Shown here: one piece after another, positions 8,870 to 17,545 of the stretch
Position numbering within the stretch: the first letter of the stretch is position 1
Layout: every line of letters starts with the position of its first letter
Assembly: GCF_017873395.1 (NCBI RefSeq)
Contig: NZ_JAGGKC010000027.1
Span: 1-57,033 of the forward strand
Length of the DNA: 57,033 bases
From: Youngiibacter multivorans
GTDB taxonomy: Bacteria > Bacillota > Clostridia > Clostridiales > Clostridiaceae
Direction: 5' to 3'
Position numbers and translations under genes: made by a program
Notes under the pieces: model-generated
What the model was told of the DNA's origin: nothing
What the model saw: the letters and a program-made list of their open reading frames with translations, nothing else
Databases searched by the model: none

Positions 8870-9658
8870 ATGAAGATACTCGTCTGCGTAAAGCAGGTAC
8901 CAGATACAACAGAAGTCAAGATAGATCCAGTCAAGGGAACGCTTATAAGAGAAGGCGTTCCAAGCATACTTAATCCTGATGATGCAAATGCAATAGAAGA
9001 GGCGTTAAGGATCAAGGACAAATATCCAGACACGAAGATCACAGTAGTATCCATGGGGCCACCATCTGCAGAGCTTGTCCTGTACGAGTGCATGGGAATG
9101 GGAGCTGACGATGCATACCTAATAACCGACAGGGCCTTCGGAGGCTCGGACACATGGGCTACATCCAATGTAATAGCTGAAGCAATAAAGTACCTTGGAG
9201 AGTTCGACATCATATTCGCAGGCAGGCAGGCTATCGACGGAGATACCGCACAGGTAGGACCTCAGATAGCGGAGAAGCTTGGAATACCTCAGATCACATA
9301 CGTGCAGAAGGTTGAAATCGAAGGCAACAAGCTTGTGGTTGAGAGAAACCTTGAGAACGGTTATGAAGTCCTTGAGGCTACCACTCCGATAATGCTTACG
9401 GCGATCAAGGAACTCAACGAGCCGAGGCTCATGAACATGAGGGCGATCCACAAGGGCTTCCATGAGGCTGGAATCAAGCAGATCACAAATGCCGAACTGA
9501 AGATTGAACTGGATATGGCAGGACTTAAGGCATCACCAACGAATGTAAAAAAGACATTCACCCCGGAACTTATCGTCAAAGGAACAAGGATTGAGGGCAA
9601 TCCAAAGGATGCTGCAAAAGAACTGATCAGGCAGCTTAAGCTGAACCATATAATTTAG
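8870..9658 (+). CDS. etfB: Electron transfer flavoprotein subunit beta
   Basis: 262 aa, ATG behind TAGGAGGG, 11 nt after bcd. The start (MKILVCVKQVPDTTEVKID) and the EtfB signature around residues 155-200 (VERNLENGYEVLEATTP, ELNEPRLMNMRAI) are clear. It pairs with EtfA, binds a nucleotide or FAD depending on type, and passes electrons to or from acyl-CoA dehydrogenase. The order bcd-etfB-etfA is the usual clostridial one and implies a stable Bcd-Etf complex. Confidence 0.95.
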   Translation: MKILVCVKQVPDTTEVKIDPVKGTLIREGVPSILNPDDANAIEEALRIKDKYPDTKITVVSMGPPSAELVLYECMGMGADDAYLITDRAFGGSDTWATSNVIAEAIKYLGEFDIIFAGRQAIDGDTAQVGPQIAEKLGIPQITYVQKVEIEGNKLVVERNLENGYEVLEATTPIMLTAIKELNEPRLMNMRAIHKGFHEAGIKQITNAELKIELDMAGLKASPTNVKKTFTPELIVKGTRIEGNPKDAAKELIRQLKLNHII

Positions 9659-9679
9659 TCTTCACGAAAGGAGAAACAG

Positions 9680-10693
9680 ATGAAACTTATCGGAAATAAA
9701 GATGAATTTAAAAATGTGTGGGTCTATGCAGAGCAAAGGGAAGGCGAGCTGCAGAAGATAGCCCTTGAACTTGTAGGTGAAGGAAAGAGACTTGCTGAAA
9801 AGCTAGGAGTGGAGGTATGTGCGGTACTAGTAGGAAAGAACGTACCAGGACTCACAGGCAAGCTTTTCGAATACGGAGCGGACAAGGTATACGTTGTCGA
9901 GGATGACCTCCTTGAGCACTACACTACAGATGGGCATACAAAGGTCATCAGCGAGATGATTGATAAGCTGAAGCCTGAAATCATGCTCATCGGAGCGACA
10001 AACATAGGAAGAGACCTTGCACCAAGGATAGCTTCCAGAGTATCCACAGGACTGACTGCAGACTGCACCCATCTGGATATTGAAGCTGAAACAAGGACAC
10101 TGCTTCAGACTAGACCTGCCTTCGGAGGCAACCTGATGGCTACTATAATAAATACTGAGTTCAGGCCGCAGATGTCCACAGTAAGGCCTGGAGTAATGGA
10201 TCCACTTGACCCGGTTGAAGGAAGGACAGGGGAAGTCATAAGGATAACACCTAATATTTCCGCAGCGGATGTCAGGGTCAAGGTAAGGGAGATCGTAAAG
10301 GCGAAGAAGAAGGGCGTGCTCATTGAAGAGGCTCATGTGATAGTATCTGGCGGACGAGCCATGGGAGGTCCTGAGGGCTTTGAGATACTCAAGCCTCTTG
10401 CAGAGAGACTCGGAGGAGAGATCGGTGCATCAAGGGCTGCCGTTGACAGCGGATGGATCGAGAAGAGCCACCAGGTAGGCCAGACAGGAAAGACCGTAAA
10501 GCCTGTCATATACATTGCATGTGGAATATCAGGCGCAATCCAGCACCTTGCAGGAATGAAGGATTCTGATGTAATCATAGCAATAAACAAGGACCCTGAG
10601 GCTCCGATATTCAAGATAGCAAACTATTCTATAGTCGGTGACTACAAGGAAGTCGTTCCAGAATTAATAGAAAATCTTAATAATAATAAATAA
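9680..10693 (+). CDS. etfA: Electron transfer flavoprotein subunit alpha
   Basis: 337 aa, ATG behind AAAGGAG, 21 nt after etfB. The C-terminal FAD domain is complete: SGGRAMGGPEGF, GASRAAVDSGW, a VGQTGKTVKP segment and GISGAIQHLAGM with NKDPEAPIFKIANYSIVGD. The N-terminal domain has the normal Etf alpha fold pattern. No ferredoxin-like N-terminal extension is present, unlike some bifurcating Etf alpha subunits. It forms the heterodimer with EtfB and carries the electron-transferring FAD. The gene belongs to the same transcript as bcd and maoC. Confidence 0.95.
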   Translation: MKLIGNKDEFKNVWVYAEQREGELQKIALELVGEGKRLAEKLGVEVCAVLVGKNVPGLTGKLFEYGADKVYVVEDDLLEHYTTDGHTKVISEMIDKLKPEIMLIGATNIGRDLAPRIASRVSTGLTADCTHLDIEAETRTLLQTRPAFGGNLMATIINTEFRPQMSTVRPGVMDPLDPVEGRTGEVIRITPNISAADVRVKVREIVKAKKKGVLIEEAHVIVSGGRAMGGPEGFEILKPLAERLGGEIGASRAAVDSGWIEKSHQVGQTGKTVKPVIYIACGISGAIQHLAGMKDSDVIIAINKDPEAPIFKIANYSIVGDYKEVVPELIENLNNNK

Positions 10694-10716
10694 ACAAATT
10701 AAATGGAGGGAAAGAA

Positions 10717-11175
10717 ATGATTGAGTACAAATCAAAAGGGCTATTTTTTGAAGACTTTGAAGTAGGTCAGGAGTTCGCAACAACAAGAAGGACCGTAACA
10801 GATGGAGATGTAATAAACTTCGCTTGCCTTACAGGAGACTTCAACCCAATCCACATCGATGATGTTACTGCAGCTGAAGGGCCATTCAAGAAAAGGATAG
10901 CTCATGGCCTGCTGGGAGTGGCGATAATGAACGGGCAGATGAACCAGCTTGGAATTTTCGAGGGCACCACGATTGCGAAGGCAGAGGATACAAATAAATA
11001 TAAATCTCCACTTTTCATTGGTGACACAGTCAGCACACTGATAAAGATCGTCGGAGCAAAACTTAGCAGCAAGGGTGGCAAAGGTACAGTTAATGCAGAT
11101 ACATACCTCATAAATCAAAGAGGTGAAATTGTGACTGAAAGCAACAATGTAATACTCATAAAGTGTAGAGAGTAG
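10717..11175 (+). CDS. MaoC-like (R)-specific enoyl-CoA hydratase
   Basis: 152 aa, ATG behind AATGGAGGG. Residues 32-50 contain the hydratase-2 motif, NFACLTGDFNPIHIDD followed by A, in which Asp and His are the catalytic pair of (R)-hydratases such as PhaJ. The hot-dog domain fills the whole protein and its length is normal for single-domain PhaJ-type enzymes. Expected reaction: (R)-3-hydroxybutyryl-CoA to crotonyl-CoA and back. It is the last gene with the operon's base composition and the natural partner of the FabG-type reductase at 5401. With the crotonase broken, it is the only intact dehydratase seen here. Confidence 0.85.
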   Translation: MIEYKSKGLFFEDFEVGQEFATTRRTVTDGDVINFACLTGDFNPIHIDDVTAAEGPFKKRIAHGLLGVAIMNGQMNQLGIFEGTTIAKAEDTNKYKSPLFIGDTVSTLIKIVGAKLSSKGGKGTVNADTYLINQRGEIVTESNNVILIKCRE

Positions 11176-11181
11176 GGAGTA

Positions 11182-11250
11182 ATGAGTATGAGAGAATTTT
11201 ATGACAGCATGGAACTGTATGCAAGAAAGCTGCAATGGTTACCAAAATAG
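11182..11250 (+). CDS. 22-codon peptide, probable truncated gene start
   Basis: A clear ribosome binding site (GTAGGGAGT) precedes ATG at 11182 and again at 11188, encoding a REFYDSMELYARKLQWLPK peptide before a TAG. The peptide looks like the N-terminus of a larger cytosolic protein rather than a functional short one. It ends where the sequence turns AT-rich, just before the CoA-transferase. It may be the stump of an operon gene lost when the CoA-transferase region was joined, but the parent family is not recognised. Confidence 0.35.
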   Translation: MSMREFYDSMELYARKLQWLPK

Positions 11251-11292
11251 AGACATATCATAATGAACAAACGGATAGGAGTTGATGGTGAG

Positions 11293-12861
11293 ATGAAAGT
11301 GATAAGCCAAGAAGAAGCAGTAAAAATGGTTAAAGATAATGATACAATTATCACAGCTGCATTTGGGATGCATGGATTTCCTGAAGAATTCGCTATGACT
11401 CTTGAGAAGAGCTTCATTGAAACAGGAAAGCCGGTTGGAATAACATACTTCAATGCAGCTGCGAGTGGAGACTTTGGACAAAGTGGAGTGGCACATCTGG
11501 CGCACGAAGGACTTCTCAAGAGAATTATTACAGGACATTTCGGATCAGGAGGACCAGCTCTTCAAAATCTCATTGTAAAGAATAAGATTGAAGCATATAA
11601 CATGCCACAAGGAGTTCTTGCCAATATACCAAGATACATAGCAGCAAGAAAACCTGCGCTGATTACAAAGGCAGGACTTGGGACTTTTATTGATCCAAGA
11701 AATGAGGGTGGGAAAGTTAATGATAAAACAACAGAGGATCTAATTGAACTCATAAATATAAACGACGAAGAATATATGATGTATAAGCTTCCCAAAATTG
11801 ACGTTGCAGTAATAAGAGGTACATATGCAGATGAAAATGGCAATGTATCAACTGAAGATGAAGCAATGCATACTGATCCTCTCGCTGTTGCGACTGCTGC
11901 AAAATCATGTGGTGGAATTGTAATAGCAGAGGTAAGATCAATAGTAAAAGCAGCTACATTGCATCCTAAAAAGGTTAAAGTGCCGGGACTTATGGTAGAT
12001 TATGTTGTCCTTGCTAAACCTGAAAATCACCGCCAGAACGCAACAACGATTTTTAATCCTGCTCTATCTGGGGACATGAAAATTCCTCTTAACTCAATTC
12101 CAAAGATGCCACTAAATGAAAGGAAAATAATCGCTAGAAGGGCATCGATGGAACTGATTCAGAATGCTGTAGTTAATGTAGGAGTTGGAATTCCTGATGG
12201 GGTTCCAACTGTAGCAAATGAGGAGGGTGTAAGCGGTGATATTTACATGGGAACTGAAGCTGGGGTAATAGGTGGAATTGCTGGCCAGGGTGCATTTGAC
12301 TTCGGGAGTGCATATAATTCTGAAGCAATAATTGAGCATTCTCAACAGTTTGACTTCTATGATGGCGGCGGAATTGATGTAACATTTCTTGGACTTGGTG
12401 AGTCAGATTATTCTGGCAATGTAAATGTAAGCAAACTTGGTGGCAAACCTGTTGGAGTAGGCGGGTTTGTAAATATCACACAGAATGCTAAGAAGGTTGT
12501 TTTTTGTGGCACATTCACTGCAGGAGGACTTAATGAAGAAATAAAAGATGGGAAGCTTCTCATATTGAGTGAAGGGAAAAACAAGAAGTTTAAAAAGAAT
12601 ATTGAGCAAATATCCTTCTCAGCAGCAGTATCAACAAAGAACAATCAGCCAGTACTTTATGTTACTGAAAGAGCTGTATTTGAACTTATTAATGGAAAAC
12701 TAACACTTACTGAAATCGCTCCGGGTATAGACGTTCAAAAAGATATCATCGATCAGATGGAATTTACGCCTGAAATTTCAGAAAAGCTTAAAATAATGGA
12801 CAATGACATATTCTATGAAAAATGGGGTGGGTTAAGAGATATTATCTACAGAAACAAATGA
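11293..12861 (+). CDS. Acyl-CoA:acetate/3-ketoacid CoA-transferase (fused alpha-beta)
   Basis: 522 aa from the ATG at 11293, supported by AGGAG/GGTGAG upstream; an earlier in-frame ATG at 11263 has no binding site. It is a family I CoA-transferase with both subunits in one chain, of the propionate CoA-transferase type. The catalytic Glu322 lies in MGTEAGVIGG, followed by the typical QFDFYDGGGIDVTFLG segment. It would move CoA between butyryl-CoA or acetoacetyl-CoA and acetate, releasing the acid and regenerating acetyl-CoA. Codon use is AT-richer than bcd-etf-maoC, so it may have a separate origin though it serves the same pathway. A terminator follows. Confidence 0.88.
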   Translation: MKVISQEEAVKMVKDNDTIITAAFGMHGFPEEFAMTLEKSFIETGKPVGITYFNAAASGDFGQSGVAHLAHEGLLKRIITGHFGSGGPALQNLIVKNKIEAYNMPQGVLANIPRYIAARKPALITKAGLGTFIDPRNEGGKVNDKTTEDLIELININDEEYMMYKLPKIDVAVIRGTYADENGNVSTEDEAMHTDPLAVATAAKSCGGIVIAEVRSIVKAATLHPKKVKVPGLMVDYVVLAKPENHRQNATTIFNPALSGDMKIPLNSIPKMPLNERKIIARRASMELIQNAVVNVGVGIPDGVPTVANEEGVSGDIYMGTEAGVIGGIAGQGAFDFGSAYNSEAIIEHSQQFDFYDGGGIDVTFLGLGESDYSGNVNVSKLGGKPVGVGGFVNITQNAKKVVFCGTFTAGGLNEEIKDGKLLILSEGKNKKFKKNIEQISFSAAVSTKNNQPVLYVTERAVFELINGKLTLTEIAPGIDVQKDIIDQMEFTPEISEKLKIMDNDIFYEKWGGLRDIIYRNK

Positions 12862-12882
12862 TTAGGTATTAATTATAAAATC

Positions 12883-12940
12883 AAAAAAGTGATGGTAGCG
12901 GTTACTTCTTATTAGTAAATCATCATCACTTTTTCTGCTT
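12883..12940 (+). terminator. Terminator after the CoA-transferase
   Basis: AAAAAGTGATG (ending at 12894) is complementary to CATCACTTTTT (12924-12934), with a roughly 30-nt loop and a T-rich tail. The A-run before and T-run after make it usable in both directions. It separates the operon from the LysR gene. Confidence 0.65.
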
Positions 12941-13224
12941 TTATTAATTCAATTCCAATATTGTGAATAACTAAAGCGTACAGAAACTTTAATATTAGTA
13001 CTAGCAACCTATTTGAATTATTTAAGAACTTAGTGTACATTAATAACATCAACTATTATATAGAATGTTATCAATACAGTTAAGTATGATCAGGGGTCAA
13101 ATTTATTGTCTTAGTTTTATACTTAAATTTTCAATAATGAATATATTAGGTGTATAGAATTTTAGTGCTAGAAATATTATATATTAATAAATGCAAATAT
13201 TAGAGTATTATAGGAGGTTTGAGT
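12941..13224. promoter_or_regulatory. AT-rich upstream region of the LysR-type gene
   Basis: About 280 nt without coding potential that must carry the regulator's promoter. No specific operator was identified. The binding site TAGGAGG at 13211-13217 is the only confident element. Confidence 0.4.
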
Positions 13225-14154
13225 TTGGATAATATTGATGTTGAATCCGTACTAAATGTTGCACGATATCTGAATTTTGCTTTTGCAGCAGAAGATATGT
13301 CTTTCTCTGCTTCTGCGATCTCAAAGAGAATAATGAGCGTAGAAAAGGAACTCGGAGTTATGTTATTTGAACGTAATGGACGCCAAAAAGTTGCTCTCAC
13401 ACAAGTTGGTGAAGAAATATTACCTTTTTTTAAACGCATTAAGCTTGAGCATGATCATATAATAAATTATATATCTTCAGATAAAAAAAGGCTTACCCTC
13501 AATACTGCCTGCTCCTATTTTATTGGAGCGGTTGGGGTTGAGAAGGCTTTTATGAATTATATTTTGGATCACCCTAATATTGAAGCTAAAATTGGTATAG
13601 TTGATGATGCTGAAATTATTAGACGCATGATTTCTGGGAATATCGATCTTGGCATAACTTTGGTTATGGGTAATATTGATAAGAAAAAAATATTCATAGA
13701 CTATCCAAATGACAATTTTGAAGTGATTGAAATTCAAAAGAAAATTCCACTAATAGCTTTAAGTACTAAAGACAGTCTGGCGTATGCGAAAGAAATTACT
13801 TATGAGAGTCTTAATGATAGGAAATTCGTTTTTATGAAGCATGAATATTGTGGAATCGATACTGAAAGAAGGATTGCTGTAGAGAATGCTTGTTTGAAAT
13901 CAGGATTTAAGTGTAATGCAATTTATGTAGAAGATCCTACCGGAAAGCTGGCACTAGATATGGTTGAAAATAACAAGGCTGTAGCACTATTGGTAGCACA
14001 TCCAGATTATCAATCCACCAAAATTAAAATTCGGAAAATATCGAATTGTCCATATGAAATTACATTAGTTGCTTACTATTTGAAAGAACGTGTATCTTCG
14101 GAACTAGCAGAGTTTATTAAGTACCTATGTTCAGTTTTTCGAGATAATAACTAA
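13225..14154 (+). CDS. LysR-type transcriptional regulator
   Basis: 309 aa. The TTG at 13225 is preferred because AGGAGG ends at 13217, giving 7 nt spacing; the TTG at 13219 would be too close. The N-terminus is a LysR winged helix-turn-helix (ISKRIMSVEKELGVMLFERNGRQKVALTQVGEEIL), followed by the periplasmic-binding-like effector domain (AEIIRRMISGNIDLGITL). It probably controls the CoA-transferase operon or a nearby gene in response to a metabolite. LysR genes are often divergent from their targets, but this one points the same way as the operon it follows, so the target is uncertain. Confidence 0.88.
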   Translation: MDNIDVESVLNVARYLNFAFAAEDMSFSASAISKRIMSVEKELGVMLFERNGRQKVALTQVGEEILPFFKRIKLEHDHIINYISSDKKRLTLNTACSYFIGAVGVEKAFMNYILDHPNIEAKIGIVDDAEIIRRMISGNIDLGITLVMGNIDKKKIFIDYPNDNFEVIEIQKKIPLIALSTKDSLAYAKEITYESLNDRKFVFMKHEYCGIDTERRIAVENACLKSGFKCNAIYVEDPTGKLALDMVENNKAVALLVAHPDYQSTKIKIRKISNCPYEITLVAYYLKERVSSELAEFIKYLCSVFRDNN

Positions 14155-14746
14155 TATATTGAATTAAAATGTTTAATACTAAAAATAGTTGTTATATTCA
14201 ATATAAACTTAATAAATATTTATTCAGTTTTCACTTATGTTTCAATCAGAAATATGGAATGGGGGATACTTTTACGCGTAAGCCAATTATGCGGATTAGT
14301 ATCTTCTTATTGCCAAAACACATGTTGAGACAGTTGTATTGATAGAGAGGGTAAAGCCTTGAGCGCCAAGGTGTTTGGGGATTTGGATGAAATCGAAAAA
14401 TAATCAAAATGGCACTAAAATTGGGTGAAAACCTCGATTTTAGTGCTTTTTGCATAGGGGGGCATACTTTTACGCGAAATATAAACTAATATAGTCTAGA
14501 GTTGATAATAAGTTAATAATCCACAAAGACACATTGTATAAAACTTTATAGTACAAGAAAAACAAATATTTGGAGGTGCTAAAGATTGAATTTTCTTACA
14601 AAATAAAGTAAAATTATTACATGATATATTTGTGTAAGTTAAGTGATTTTATTTTGAATATTGATAACTAAGTAGGAAATTCTATTGGGTTTTTATAGTA
14701 TTAGATTTCAGTAAAGATTTTCAATATTATAAAGGAGATGTATTAT
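14155..14746. other. Structured spacer with direct repeat and terminator
   Basis: About 590 nt without a convincing gene. A 13-bp exact direct repeat ATACTTTTACGCG occurs at 14266-14278 and 14464-14476, each preceded by a run of five or six G. Between the copies is a small hairpin (CCTTG/CAAGG near 14357-14371) and a strong composite terminator at 14412-14452. The layout could be the remnant of a small mobile element or an unannotated small RNA; neither is proven. Confidence 0.4.
14412..14452 (+). terminator. Strong terminator with nested hairpin
   Basis: A perfect 10-bp stem (GCACTAAAAT 14412-14421, ATTTTAGTGC 14437-14446) encloses a small GGT-GAAA-ACC hairpin and is followed by TTTTTG. No gene ends close upstream apart from the LysR gene about 260 nt away, so it may terminate a small RNA. 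Confidence 0.65.
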
Positions 14747-16540
14747 ATGAAATTCAAGTTCAGAAGGTGTTGGATGGCACTTCTAATTTTGATGAGTCTG
14801 AACATTTCGATAATTGCTAATGCAGCTACCTTATACCCTATTGAATATAGTTCTGGAAAGCAAACTGTCGTTGTTAGAACTGCAACCGGACAGACATTTA
14901 CAACTACTAATAGTGCTCTACTAAATAGTATACAGTTAAACATAATGGCTAAGGATGATAAGAAAACTTTTGACGTAAGAGTTGAAGTATGGTCTATGAA
15001 AAATGGATTTCCATATTTATTGATTGATGTAAGTGAGCCTGTGACTATTTTAAATGGGTCATTAAAAGGAATAGCAGATGCAATTCCCAATTTAAGCGAT
15101 ATGACTGAATTCAATTTTTCTGGAAAAAAACAATTGGACAGTGGGAGTGAATATGTACTTGTATTAGTTGGAGCGTCGAGTAGTAATAAAGTAGCAGTAC
15201 AATATTCAAATCGAAACGGTACTTATAGTGGTGGAAACTATCTCACATGGAGTGGCTATCCATATCCTAATTCAGGCTGGAATATATACTCTGGTAAAGA
15301 CTTAAACTTTAGAGTAAATGCAATCGATGAATTTACATTGACAATAAATTATGAGTATGAGAATGGGGCTGTAGCTGCGCCATCGATTAATAAAAGTATA
15401 TTTATTAACGATGTATATAATATTCCATCACCAGTAATTGATGATTGTTTGCCAAGTCTTGCGTCTGTTGAAGGAACTATGACTGCTGACAATAAGGTAA
15501 TAACAATAACATATAGTTCGATTTATTTACCTGCAAATGGATATTTGCTAGATGTTGATGGTGGCGATGATTTGTTTGGAGTTTTGTACAAAAAAACTGA
15601 TATAGATAATGGGGTCTATTACAAACAAATTAGTAAGAATGGTATTTGGGGTCCTGAAAAACTTATCGCTAATAATGTCAGCGAAGCAAAATTGGAAATT
15701 GATAATTTAAACTCACCACATATAGTATATACATACGAAGGTAAAGTTGTTCATAAGTTATTTAATGGTTCTTATTGGGATGAAACTATAGTATATGATA
15801 ATACTGAGGGAAAATGTAGTAGTCCAGATATTGCTGTTGATAGTAATAATAAATCACATATCACATTTACTTTTACGTCTGGAACGTACAGGACAACAAG
15901 TTTTAAACGCTATATTATGTATTCAACTAATACAAGCGGCTCTTTCATTAACTTAATAAAGTATTCCGACTTGTATCATGAAGGAACATATGGAGGAGCC
16001 TCATGGAGTAAGGAATATGGAAGAGGTTCCCTAATTGCTATTGACTCGAATGACAACTACTACATTGTTACACATCAATACGAGTGGATATCCGGATATT
16101 CTGTAACAAATGAATTACTACTTACATCGAACCTTGGTTCTGGCTCCTTGGTCAAATGGATTCGTGTTTCAGGTGAAATTGGACTCGATTTAAAAGATCT
16201 TACATCAACAGGGAACGATATTGGGATTTTGTATGGGTACAACTACGAAATTCGGAGAGCGGCCATTTCAATAGCAGAATCTGTAATTCAGATATCAAAT
16301 CAAAGCATAATCCCAATTTATCATGTTACGTCATTAGCTGATGTTGATAGCAATAGTGTTGCTGGGGGAATTTCTTCAACAATTAATCTCCAAGTTGATT
16401 ATAATGGTTCAATAATAAATCATGACAATATCATAGTTAAAGATTATAAAGTGTTCATAAAATATTTAAATGGAAGTTTTTATGCTATATATAGAGACAA
16501 TAATGATAGTTTTATAAAAGTTATGAAAATTACTTCCTAA
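14747..16540 (+). CDS. Secreted protein with MucBP-like and propeller-like regions
   Basis: 597 aa. The ATG at 14747 is chosen because AAAGGAG (14731-14737) lies 9 nt upstream; an in-frame ATG at 14738 abuts the site. The N-terminus (KFKFRRCWMALLILMSLNI, then ANA) is a signal peptide. Residues of roughly 200-265 (INYEYENGAVAAPSIN, YNIPSPVI, VITITY) resemble a MucBP-type mucin/glycan-binding module. The remaining half contains repeated strands with Asp-rich turns (PDIAVDSNNKSHITF, LIAIDSNDNYYIV) typical of sialidase/BNR-like beta-propellers. No LPXTG or membrane anchor is visible, so it is probably released. The ligand is unknown. Its strong terminator and isolated position suggest a single-gene unit. 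Confidence 0.6.
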   Translation: MKFKFRRCWMALLILMSLNISIIANAATLYPIEYSSGKQTVVVRTATGQTFTTTNSALLNSIQLNIMAKDDKKTFDVRVEVWSMKNGFPYLLIDVSEPVTILNGSLKGIADAIPNLSDMTEFNFSGKKQLDSGSEYVLVLVGASSSNKVAVQYSNRNGTYSGGNYLTWSGYPYPNSGWNIYSGKDLNFRVNAIDEFTLTINYEYENGAVAAPSINKSIFINDVYNIPSPVIDDCLPSLASVEGTMTADNKVITITYSSIYLPANGYLLDVDGGDDLFGVLYKKTDIDNGVYYKQISKNGIWGPEKLIANNVSEAKLEIDNLNSPHIVYTYEGKVVHKLFNGSYWDETIVYDNTEGKCSSPDIAVDSNNKSHITFTFTSGTYRTTSFKRYIMYSTNTSGSFINLIKYSDLYHEGTYGGASWSKEYGRGSLIAIDSNDNYYIVTHQYEWISGYSVTNELLLTSNLGSGSLVKWIRVSGEIGLDLKDLTSTGNDIGILYGYNYEIRRAAISIAESVIQISNQSIIPIYHVTSLADVDSNSVAGGISSTINLQVDYNGSIINHDNIIVKDYKVFIKYLNGSFYAIYRDNNDSFIKVMKITS

Positions 16541-16620
16541 ATTAGAAAATTGATTTATAACAAACTCTAAGGAAGGAAATGCGAAGAAAACAAATCGATA
16601 TTTATATTCTAATAATTTAC

Positions 16621-16652
16621 AATAAAGCTTCTGAATATTCAGAAGCTTTATT
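16621..16652. terminator. Perfect palindromic terminator
   Basis: The 15-nt arm AATAAAGCTTCTGAA (16621-16635) is exactly complementary to 16638-16652. The A-rich start and T-rich end let it work in both directions. It ends the secreted-protein transcript. Confidence 0.75.
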
Positions 16653-16753
16653 GTAAGATGATTTGTTTCAAAGTTTGTGAATTTAACAAGGTGCAAAATA
16701 AATTCTAATGGTATTCTTTAATAGAGCGATTACATAAACTATCGAGGTTACCT

Positions 16754-17464
16754 ATGAATAGGAATCAACTACCAGAGTTATTATACGACCAAATCAGTAC
16801 AGTTGAACCATACCCAAATCAAGTTAAGCCAGTTAGTGAAATGCTTAATGTGACAGCATTCTTTCCTGGGGGCAAGGGATTATGGTTGGAAGATAACTCA
16901 GACGTTTTTCCAGATGTCCTGGTGCTTGGCCATGATTTTTCCACAGTCAACTATTACAACAAAATGCTTGAAAATGGGCAGAGTGAGATTAACTCGCCAA
17001 CATGGAGAGTGATGAGAAAGCTTTTTAGTGAAGCTGACTTGGATCTCAATAGATGTTTCTTCAGCAATGTATATATGGGTCTTCGTGATACGGATAAAAT
17101 GACTGGTGTGTTTCCTGGTTCTAAAGATAAGGAATTTGTTAAACGGAACCTCGAGTTCTTAAAGACTCAGATCAGTACAGTAAATCCGAAATTTATTATT
17201 ACACTAGGCAAACCTGCTTCAATTAACCTAGCTCTTCTCTCCGAGCAACTAGTTGAGGAGTGGTCAAAAGGCAAAGCATTAAGTAGAGCTAATAATGGAT
17301 TGAAAAGAGATGTAATAACAGACGGACACAGTTATGTATGTGTTTCTTTAGAGCATCCATCAATGAGAAATCAGAATGTGAAAAGAAGAATATACGAAAA
17401 TGAAAGGGGTAAATATTCGGGTAATGAAGCAGAAATAGAAATGCTAAAGGATGCACTCAAATAA
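16754..17464 (+). CDS. Uracil-DNA glycosylase-superfamily protein
   Basis: 236 aa, ATG behind CGAGG. Residues of roughly 55-75 (DVLVLGHDFST) and 140-155 (NPKFIITLGKPA), plus the C-terminal LEHPSMRN, follow the pattern of the uracil-DNA glycosylase superfamily, where the last is the HPS-type motif. The usual water-activating motif (GQDPYH or GEAPG) is replaced by GHDFST, so glycosylase activity on uracil is not assured. Related divergent members occur next to restriction and anti-phage genes. It opens the defence island and is separated by about 80 nt from the McrA-like gene in the same direction, so the two may be co-transcribed. Confidence 0.6.
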   Translation: MNRNQLPELLYDQISTVEPYPNQVKPVSEMLNVTAFFPGGKGLWLEDNSDVFPDVLVLGHDFSTVNYYNKMLENGQSEINSPTWRVMRKLFSEADLDLNRCFFSNVYMGLRDTDKMTGVFPGSKDKEFVKRNLEFLKTQISTVNPKFIITLGKPASINLALLSEQLVEEWSKGKALSRANNGLKRDVITDGHSYVCVSLEHPSMRNQNVKRRIYENERGKYSGNEAEIEMLKDALK

Positions 17465-17545
17465 TGAGCACCAGTAAAAGGTGTCCAAATTGACCATAGA
17501 GCCTTATGTTCTGTCAATTATGTAGCCTTGTTTGGAGGAACTAAG

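Noticed and set aside
14246..14455. 69-aa minus-strand frame as a transposase fragment
   Set aside because: No transposase motif is recognisable and the frame runs through the terminator hairpin, so the structured-RNA or remnant explanation fits better.
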